DNA of 64,000 nucleotides from Mycogone perniciosa (lineage: Eukaryota > Ascomycota > Sordariomycetes > Hypocreales > Hypocreaceae), in NCBI GenBank assembly GCA_025331125.1, contig JAOALB010000013.1, forward strand, positions 1 through 64,000, written 5' to 3'. Below the pieces are notes generated by a model. That model did not search any database. It was not told the DNA's origin and saw nothing but the letters and a program-made list of their open reading frames with translations. Position numbers and translations under genes: made by a program. This document shows, one piece after another, positions 56,242-64,000 of the stretch (the stretch's first letter is position 1; each line of letters begins with the position of its first letter).

Positions 56242-57031
56242 CTACGACTCCACGCCAAGGGCCTTCACCCCGACAATCCTCCCCTGTGTATCTTCCCTCG
56301 TAATAACCCAGTATTCCACCCTCGAGCTATCCCTCGCGACTCGGTACACCCTCACATCGTTCCCTCGACTCGCCTGCCTCACTGCCTCAATCACATTCGT
56401 ATACTGTCCCCGCGAGTCCCAATCAAAAGGGTCCATGATCTCAATCGACGCATTCTCCGCGTCCCAGTGGTGAATCAACTTGGCGAATTCGACTATAAAT
56501 AACACCACGTTAGTCTGTCCCCCAACAAGATCATCATAGAGCAGCTGGCAACCCTCAAGACCAAATAGCCGCCTTATTGGAAAACTCACCTTCGTCCGGC
56601 AGTCCTCCCTCGCCACTCCACTTCAACGACACCCCCTGGAACGGCTCATCCGCCTCGCTTACATAGACCGTATCCCTACAAACATCTATAATCTCCTTGG
56701 GCACCTGACTCCCCTCATCCATAGCTTTAAACTGTGGCGGCCCAGTTCTCTGCGCTGCAACCGCCGACACCGCTTTTGCATCATCCGCATCTTTGTTCGC
56801 CTTGTTCAGAAACGCCATGTAGTCCTCGTCGGTCGCCATTCTTAGAATTCGTGTGCTGGAAAGGCTTCGCCGCTGGGTTTTATAGACTGCGTTGGGAATG
56901 GGGACTGCTTGTCGCTGCTGGATATTTTGGCCGATGCGAACTGCAATAGCTAGCGCGGTCTTTGGGGGTGTTATGGATTTTGTCGCGACAGAAGAGAAAG
57001 CGCAAATTAATCTGCGCTGTGATGGAGCCAT
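56242..57031 (-). CDS. Uncharacterised conserved fungal protein, possibly mitochondrial
   Basis: Exons 56590-57031 and 56242-56492 join in phase (97-base intron, GTGAGT donor) to 230 residues. The core begins ATDEDYMAFLNKANKDADDA and continues VYVSEADEPFQGVSLKWSG, LPDEVEFAKLIHHWD, ENASIEIMDPFDWDSRGQYT, EAVRQASRGNDVRVYRVARD and RVEYWVITRE, the look of a conserved globular alpha/beta domain. The 65 residues before it (MAPSQRRLICAFSSVATKSI ... RSLSSTRILR) are Arg/Ser-rich and free of acidic residues, typical of a mitochondrial presequence. The alternative start at 56838 (MATDEDYM) would omit it. Function unknown. Confidence 0.75.
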
Positions 57032-57412
57032 GGGCAAGAAAGAGGATGAAGTGAGAAGAAAGAAGGTTGGTACAAGTAATCCAGATTCTTCAATCCTCAG
57101 CCTAGGTGGGGGTGACGTCAAGAACCAGTGGACACCCCACGTCACTCTTTTTATCCTCACGAAAAAGGCACGAACCATCACATCTTTACGAGCCAGGCAA
57201 ACGGAGTAGTCTTAACATCATCATTCAGTCATGCACATATACAGGCGGTAGTTATAACAGGAAACCTCATTTCGATTTTCATGTCTCTAAGCTGGGACTT
57301 TTTTTCTTTTGTGCTCATCCCATTATGAAGCCTAACCCAGCCCATAAGCAAGGCAAAACCAACCCGACACCATGCAATGACCCAGACGCAAAAAGGAAAC
57401 AAGACTTCACGT
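57032..57412. other. Intergenic region
   Basis: 381 bases between the previous gene's 5' end and the RPL3 3' end; only short shadow ORFs. Confidence 0.4.
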
Positions 57413-58836
57413 TTATGCGGAAGCCAGATCCTTCTTGAGAGTACCCTGGTACTGCTTCTTCTCCGCAGGGGTCTGGAAAGCACCGTGACCGAACTCGGAG
57501 GAGGTGTCGATCCACTTGAGGTTGATCTTCTCCAGAGCTTTCCTTGAGGTGTGAGTGAACATGGACTTGCGGAGCGTCATGACACGCTTCTTGGTACCAG
57601 GGATAGAACCCTTGACCATGACGAAGTCGTTGTTGACCTCACCATAGCGAACGAAGCCACCCAGACTGTACATGCGTTAGCAACGAGGAAATTAGTAAAG
57701 GACCAATGGTTTTGACGTACGGAGTGATCTTCTTCTTGGTGATATCAATCTCGGTGGAAGCGCTGTCCTCAGCATCACCCTTGCCAATTCGGTAGACCTT
57801 GTGGTTAACCGAGGTTCGGTGGTGGTAACCCATCTGACCAGCACGGGCAACAGTCCACTGGACGTGGGAAGGATGCCAGGCACCGATACAAGCGACCTTT
57901 CGGAGACCCTTGTGGGTCTTACGAGGAAGCTTCTTGGTTCCCCAACGGGAGGTAACACCGTTGAAGCCGTGACCCTTGGTGACGGCAATGATATCGATCA
58001 TCTCATCCTGCTCGAAGATGGAGTCGATGGAGACGGACTTCTCGAAGAGGTCCTTGCCGAAGTCGACCTTGTCGGAGATGGAGCCACCGTTGATCTGGAT
58101 CTCCATGAGGTGGGCCTTCTTCTGCTTGAGGGGGGTCTTGCGGATCTGAGTGTGAGCAAGGACACGGACGACCGTGCAGTACTTCTTGATACGCTCAAGC
58201 TCGCGGGTGATGGAGGCACCACCGCTCTCGGAGTGCTTCTTGGCGTACTTGGTGAAAGCCTTCTTCTTGCTCTTGTACCAGTTCTTGTAGAATCGTCGCT
58301 TGAGCTCGTCGCTCAAGTGCTCAGCCCACACGGTGGTGAGGGAGCGCAGACCACGGGGAGTCTCGATGTAACCCACAAGACCAACAACGATCATCTAAAA
58401 GATGTTAGCCATAGGCACATAGCCAAGCGGGCTGCATTGTTCGTACAGGCGGGGTATCAACGATCGTAACAGCCTCCACAACTTCCTTCTTGTTCGCCTT
58501 CGCGCCGGGTCGGTCGAGGTCACGAACGATCGTGGTCATACCGGCCTTGTAGCCCATGGCGGCGGTCAGGTGGACGGGCTTCTTGGCGTCATCCTTGGGG
58601 AAGCTGTCATCCCAATTGATTAGCGACCGCTCGACTCTTTCGCCTTTGCTTGCGCTGTCAAAATTTTCTGCATGTCAATACTTACGACTTGACCTTTCCG
58701 CGGTGGCGGGCAGCTCGCTTCCGAGGCAGGTAAGCCAGGGAGCCGTGACGGGGAGCCTCGTACTTGCGGTGCTATTGCGAAGTCAGTATTATCATAAATA
58801 ATAGGCTGTTCGACTACCACGATCACATACACTCAT
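57413..58836 (-). CDS. RPL3: 60S ribosomal protein uL3
   Basis: Large-subunit protein near the peptidyl-transferase centre. Five minus-strand exons (58831-58836, 58686-58771, 58447-58603, 57721-58394, 57413-57665) join in phase to 391 residues; yeast uL3 has 387. Exon 1 is just ATG AGT, so the start is easily missed. Landmarks are SHRKYEAPRHGSLAYLPRKR, MGYKAGMTTIVRDLDRPGAK, the GHGFNGVTSRWGTKKLPRKT loop, and WHPSHVQWTVARAGQMGYHH with the histidine that is methylated in yeast. Codon use is strongly biased toward C-ending codons, as expected for a highly expressed gene. This bias creates a long antisense shadow ORF. Confidence 0.97.
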
Positions 58837-59362
58837 TTTGGGCTGCTGCGTGGTGATGAGGTTAGTATGGAAGATTGACGAAGCCTGCGCGGAGCAAAAA
58901 AGGTGAAAAGGGCTTTTGAGAAATAACTTGTGGGCGAAATTTTAAGCGAGACCTGTGGTAGGAGGTCCTGTGTTATGGCCCGTGCGCACTCATCTAACCG
59001 CCTTGGGAACCAGCCAACCAGTCAAGATGCGCTAAGCCGCAAAGAGTAAAAAAAATGAAGAGTTCACCTAGCTCACCGATCGGATCACCATAGTTCCTCA
59101 ACATTAGGCATTTTGATACGATACTATTGCAAATACTACAGAGAAATACCAATTGTAGAGACTACCCGTACTACGGAAACCGCTTTTTGGCGACAGATAT
59201 TTTACTTAGCCAAAACCTAAGACCCGTCCCCCATTGCCATCCATCGAATCGTCCCATGACAAAAGAAAGAAGATAAGACTGGGCACCATGGTATACATTG
59301 AAAAAGCATGAACAATTCGCCACGTAAAAATTCCGAGCTCATAAACCCTGATCCCCATGCAC
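58837..59362. other. Intergenic, upstream of RPL3
   Basis: 526 bases between the RPL3 start and the SSN6 3' end. Should hold the RPL3 promoter and the SSN6 3' UTR. No clear motif. Confidence 0.4.
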
Positions 59363-62319
59363 TTACTCAGTCTTCGGCGCAGGGCCAGGGGCACCATTCA
59401 CGACAGAGCCGGAAGGTGTCGACGTCTTCAACTCGCTTGACGCCGGCGCGGGCCCTGATCCGTTGGTGAGAGCCGTCTTTTTCTCGTCTTCTCCACTGTC
59501 GTCATAGTCTTCATCCACGTCCATTTTTCTAGCAGCCCGCTCAGGCTCAGTAACTGGAGGAGGAGCTGGACGAGGAGGAGGCGCTTGCTCGACTGGGGGA
59601 CGCTCCTCCTTGGGCGTAACAACGGGTTGAGGCTTCTCATGCACGACACCAGACATGGAGCTTGACGCTTGCTGCATTGGAGGCAGATGGTTTGGTCCGA
59701 CTGAGTGATTTTGCGGGTGATGAGCAGCCTCAGAAGGATGATAGTTTTCACTCTTGTGACGAGGCTCCTCGGGTCTCCGAGGCTCCTCAGCACGGCGCTG
59801 GTCCTCGACCCGGCGAATCTCAGAAGAGTTACGGCGATAGGCATCACGAGGAGGAGTTGAGGGCCTACGATGCCTCAGGTCTTCCAAGCGAGCGCGGTTC
59901 TCCTCGTTGGCCTGTTTCTTAGCAACCGACTCCTCTTCCCATTCACGCATCCGCTTTGGCCCAACAGAGGGAGGGCGATCATCCATGCGCTGGACAGGGG
60001 CCTCAGGCATTACCTGTGGTGGCGGCGGTGGTGGTGCGTTTTCCGGAGCACTCTGCGGCTGCATTTCTGGGTGATGGGGGTAGTGCGGCGGCGGAGCTTG
60101 ATGCTGAGGATAGGCCGTCTTGGGCGACGGCACACGGGTATCATGCACAGGAGGACGGCCATCGACACGAGGGCTGCTAGCCGGTCGGAATGGAGCCATG
60201 CCATTTGGCGGCGGGTTGGCTCCGTTCGCATTGCTCGAAGGCGGCGCAGACGACGGAGTGGAACCACCCCAGTTGGGGTTAGCAACTCGTCGATCCACAG
60301 GTGCCGGAGCCGGAGCCTGAGGTTGTGGAGGCGGCGGCGGAGGTTGCGCGTATTGATGAGCGGGAGGTGGTGACAGGCCACGGCGTGATGGGCCGGGCCT
60401 GATCGGGTCAGGGTACGGCTGGCGCATCTGCTGCTCTTGCTGAGGGCTAGGCTGGCGCTGAAGAGGTGGTGCTGGGCCACCACGGAAAGGTTCGCCCCTA
60501 TTCTCGTAAGGATTGGGAGGCTGAGGTGGTGGGTTGACGTTGGAGAGCCTGCCAGCCCAATTGTCTCCGGCACCCTGGGGAGCAGGGTGAGGGCCGTTTG
60601 CGGGTGGCTGCTGAGTAGAACCTCCCCATTGAGGTCCAACGGGACCTGCAGCTTGGTATGCCTGAGGATGCACGTCGGCGGGCTGAGGAGCAGCTGGGGG
60701 CGGACCACCATTGGTAGCACCGGTGCGAAGAAGCTGGAGACGAGCCTTGATGTGAGGATTGCCCGGATCCAGCTCAGCAGCTCTTTGGTAGGCATCCAGC
60801 GCATCAGCAATCTGGTTGTTACAAGATTCATACTAAACCTTGGGTTAGCAGGCTCATCAAGACATGGCTAAGGAGTATGGTGACATACCAGAGTGCCGAG
60901 GTCATACCACACCTCCGAAATGTAGGGGTTCAGGCGAATTGCTCGTGAATATGCGTCCAGAGCATCTCGGTATTGGTTGATCTGATAGTATAAGACACCA
61001 ATGGAACACCAGAAAGTCGGGTTCTTTCCATCACGGTAAACAGCTTGCTGATAAGCCTCATAGGCTTTGGGATATTTTTGCTGGGACATGTAGCAGCGAC
61101 CCAAAAGGTACCAGCTCTGTGCATCCTGGTTGTCTAGAGATTTGTGAGCTTCAGATTCAGTTATGAGCATGAGCCTAACATACCCGCTGCAACAGATTTT
61201 TCCAAAAATTGAATTGCGCGTTCTTGAGACTCGTAAGAGTTGCTCTGCTGGTGGTGGAGCCAGCCCAATTGCTGGAGAACCTTGGCATGATTGGGAGAGT
61301 GATCAAGCACGCGTTGATAGGCAGCCTTGGCGCTGTCGAACTACAAGTGAATGTCAATGGAGAGCGTGGAGATATGGACACTCGAGATTATGCTTACATC
61401 CTTTTGCTGTTCGTGAACATGTCCGATCTGGAACCAGATATCCTCCTGCGTCAAAGGACCTGGGGGAGAAGCAACGATATATTTGAAGCACTGATAATGC
61501 GTCAGTCAATAGCCACAACAGAAAGTGTGGTTATGAAACCAACCTCGAGACTCTGGTTAAACTTGGATTGTTGTTTGTAAATTATACCCAGCCGAAAGTA
61601 GATCTCGTTGGCTTTTTCGAAATCGGGCTGGATCTGCATAACTTGGGAGAATGCTTCCTCGGCGTAGTCATAGCTTCCATACCGATCGTACAGAATGCCA
61701 ATTCCATACCAGAGCATTGGATCCTACACACAGTTAGACGACTACTCACTGGCAATGGCCATGGTGGGGCTTGCCTTGGGATCTCTAAGGTTAACTAGAG
61801 CCTGCTGGTAGGCGTCATAGGCTTTTTGCAGGTTCTCCGTCATCAAATAACAGTGGCCTACGTACCAATAAGCTTGTGCTAAAACACTACGAAGTTGGGT
61901 AAGTAAAAACATACCGAGATTTCCCCAGGCTTCGCCATTGTTCTGGTCGAGTTGCACGATGGCACGGAAAAACTCGAGTGCCTTGTCAAATGCTTCGCGG
62001 CCCTTGAGGAGCATCCCAATGGCGTTCATTGCCGCCGTCGAGTTGGGGTTTGCTTGAAGTGCTCTCTCATAGGCGTGCATTGCCTCGTCAGGTACGCGCA
62101 GGAGTTCAGAGAAGCTCCCTGTGCCTTGGTCAATGAAGAGTTCGATAATGCCAAGGCCACGAAAGACTACATACCAATCTGCAGCCAGACAGCCTCGTTC
62201 ATGGCAGCAATCTGGTGCGAGGGGTTAAAATGGCCTTGTTGGACATTTTGAGGTGGCGCCACGGGAGGAGCCTGGTGCTGCATCTGCATCATGGTTGGCG
62301 ACGGGTGATGGTTCGCCAT
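59363..62319 (-). CDS. SSN6: TPR corepressor Ssn6/Cyc8
   Basis: Partner of Tup1 in the general corepressor complex. Eight minus-strand exons (62175-62319, 61915-62118, 61775-61878, 61544-61723, 61398-61490, 61184-61340, 60889-61133, 59363-60832) join in phase to 865 residues. Ten or so TPR repeats run from about residue 40 to 395; examples are NEAVWLQIG, NSTAAMNAIGMLLKGREAFD, LWYGIGILYDRYGSYDYAEE, IWFQIGHVHEQQKDFDSAKA, SWYLLGRCYMSQQKYPKAYE and VWYDLGTLYESCNNQIADAL. The remaining C-terminus is Pro/Gln-rich and disordered, ending acidic. The intron 61724-61774 starts with GC, not GT; only this choice restores DPK/DPMLWYG. Total exon length is an exact multiple of three. Confidence 0.95.
61724..61774 (-). 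other. GC-AG intron in SSN6
   Basis: Minus-strand exon end AAG is followed by GCAAGC, with a TCTAAC branch site and GTGTAG acceptor; 51 bases. This fits the known minor class of GC-AG introns, which keep a strong AG|GCAAG donor. No GT donor nearby gives an open, in-phase product. Confidence 0.85.
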
Positions 62320-64000
62320 CGCGACGGGGCCGCCAGAAAGCTATCGCGAGGCGGTTGGCGGTGTAGTATACGGTCGAAGCCCGGATGTAGAGGTGTCGAC
62401 GCGAAGATATGAGAGGCTTGGAGATGGCGATGAGCGTGTCGAGTAGGGTAGAGGCAATGACGGTGATGTCCAATGCCTCAAGGTCCGCCCAGCGACACCA
62501 CGCAGCGCATGAATCGAGAGCAAGGCTACCCCCAGAAAAAAACCCGAGTCGGAAGGAAAGGGGCACAGGAGTCGCCGGTGAGGCCAAGATCTATTAGTGA
62601 GGGCGACCGAGATCGCGGAAACAGTCGAGATCTGCGGGAGCCGTCAGAGCTGGTGTTGTGGTTGAACGCAGTGGAGGGGAGGAAGAGGAAACAGGTAATT
62701 GGGGAAGAGGAAAGGCTGTCTGGTGGAGGAAGGACTTGCGCTGCTGAGCCGAAAACTCCCCTTACCCATGAGAAATGGGAGGGAACGGACACACTAGGCT
62801 CACGGTGGCGTGCGGCAGCGAAGCGAGCGGGGCCACCCATGCAGTTGCAGGTCTTATTTACGTCTTGGGTCTGGCTTGGCTGGGTCTGCCCTGCCGAGTA
62901 GCAGTGGGGCAGTGGGTCCGTGTTTGGGTTGGGGATACGTACCTATTACCACGTAGTGCCCGAGGCCGGGCCACAATTTGTCAAGCCCACACACACTGAC
63001 TAACGACGATGGAACAACAAGCACCAGAGAGTGACGGGTCGCGGCGAAAGGGAAAAAAGCTGGGGCAGCAAACCGGAGTCTGACGCATTTCCCATGGGGC
63101 CCATGTGCACCACTAATTATCCCCCGACGCCACCGCTGAAATCACCACCACATACGGAGCACTTGTACTTTGCAATAGTACCTAAGTAGTAGACGATAGC
63201 TACGAGAACGGAGATGAGCTAATTTTCCGGTTCGATGAGAGTTGAGTCTGCTCTAGTAGCAGTATAGTACTGATACGGTTACGGCTTCTTTCAACACCAG
63301 CCGCTTGTTGCCGTGCGCTATTCACAATCAGAGTTTTTAGCTTCTCCAACATACCTCAAATCGCACTGGCGAAGGATTAACCGAAATTTACTTCGTAGAT
63401 ACTAAGAGGAAATGCTCTGTAGCGCCCTCGTTCAAATGCAGACATTGCGCTTCCCGCCCGAACCACACTTCTTGCGAAACAAGGAATCCTCAGGAAAGGC
63501 GATTTCCGTACTCCATACTCCGTAAGGCTATTATAATACATACGCCGTACTTCGTACAAGTTGAGACGACGGCTTGCCGGCAGAGGCTCTTATTGGCTAA
63601 TAGCTACCTTACGTAAACACAATACTAGTACTTCCTATGTAAAGTGTCAGTGAGTGCTGAGTGTGACACCACACCATCGATCTGACGAAAGACCCGATGC
63701 TTCTCACTCAACTGATTGGTGAATCATGAGAACCGATAGTCCGTGATTACACTGTGAGGCGGCGTCCCTCGTTGAGAAGTGGTATAATAGTCCTGTGATC
63801 CCGGTACCAGTCTTCGCTCACAATGCTTTGTATTGTTTACCTTGATTCATTCACACAGAGGTCAGACCATGATGAGAATACAAGTTCTTTCGCTTCTTCT
63901 AGAGTACGAGTCCTATCGTATTTTCGCCTCTGGTCGCAAATGGCGGCAGCAGGTCGGAGGCGATACGGGCCCTCTCTTTCGGTATCAGGATTGGAATCGC
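62320..64000. other. Intergenic, upstream of SSN6
   Basis: 1.7 kb with no gene recognised. The first part probably transcribes as a long SSN6 5' leader, common for this regulator. Towards the right edge there are three copies of the TACTYCGTA motif (63389, 63516, 63548). Confidence 0.45.

Noticed and set aside
57801..58469. 222-codon plus-strand ORF opposite RPL3
   Set aside because: Antisense shadow caused by strong codon bias of the RPL3 coding strand; no family resemblance and it crosses RPL3 intron boundaries.
60010..60831. 273-codon ORF beside the SSN6 C-terminal exon
   Set aside because: Shadow frame of the Pro/Gln-rich SSN6 tail; the TPR-linked frame is continuous and in phase.

Overview
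The window is nuclear DNA from a filamentous ascomycete, most likely a Sordariomycete and possibly a member of Hypocreales. I infer this from the GT-AG introns of about 50-120 bases with CTAAC/CTGAC-type branch sites, the fungal-only families (Gep3, Mrp49/mL61, Gta3, DUF3712/Tag1-like proteins, Ypi1), the moderate GC content, and a typical intergenic spacing of 0.3-1.8 kb. No prokaryotic feature, CRISPR array, intact transposon or rRNA gene was found. Gene models below were assembled by hand from the six reading frames, by matching splice sites and reading phase to known protein families.

Layout. 0-6 kb: a perfect 46-bp inverted repeat at the left edge, cytochrome oxidase subunit VIb (COX12), the ubiquitin-fold splicing regulator SDE2 on the minus strand, ribosomal protein eS10, a frameshifted DUF3712 gene, and an intron-containing tRNA-Ile. 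6-17 kb: a HECT ubiquitin ligase, mitoribosomal mL61, the mitoribosome-assembly GTPase GEP3, PP1 regulator YPI1, a GatC/Gta3-type mitochondrial amidotransferase subunit, and alpha-SNAP/SEC17. 17-29 kb: a secreted glucoamylase (GH15 + CBM20), tri-snRNP protein SNU66, a Tag1-like vacuolar membrane protein, and a secreted PL20 glucuronan lyase. 29-37 kb: convergent ornithine carbamoyltransferase and acetolactate synthase regulatory subunit, a nine-exon KH-domain RNA-binding protein, and a TRAPPC13-like protein. 37-41 kb: a 4-kb stretch without a recognisable gene. 41-64 kb: a DENN-domain protein, a Mil1/TMCO4-like DUF726 gene carrying a frameshift, a Pol iota-like Y-family polymerase, anthranilate synthase component I, two uncharacterised fungal proteins, ribosomal protein uL3, and the TPR corepressor SSN6/CYC8.

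Most of these are housekeeping genes that are not functionally clustered. Three themes recur. Splicing: Sde2, Snu66 and the KH protein; Sde2 and Snu66 both belong to ubiquitin-fold-linked control of splicing. Amino-acid synthesis: OTC, Ilv6 and anthranilate synthase, classic cross-pathway-control targets, with a TGACTCA site in the first intron of the anthranilate synthase gene. Mitochondrial gene expression: mL61, Gep3 and Gta3.

No clearly new multi-gene system is visible. The observations most worth checking are the terminal hairpin, two genes broken by single-base deletions (one also lacking the last glycine of its lipase-type nucleophile elbow), a GC-AG intron in SSN6, a stop-containing 51-base intron that joins two ORFs, and a 9-bp motif TACTYCGTA that recurs twelve times outside exons.
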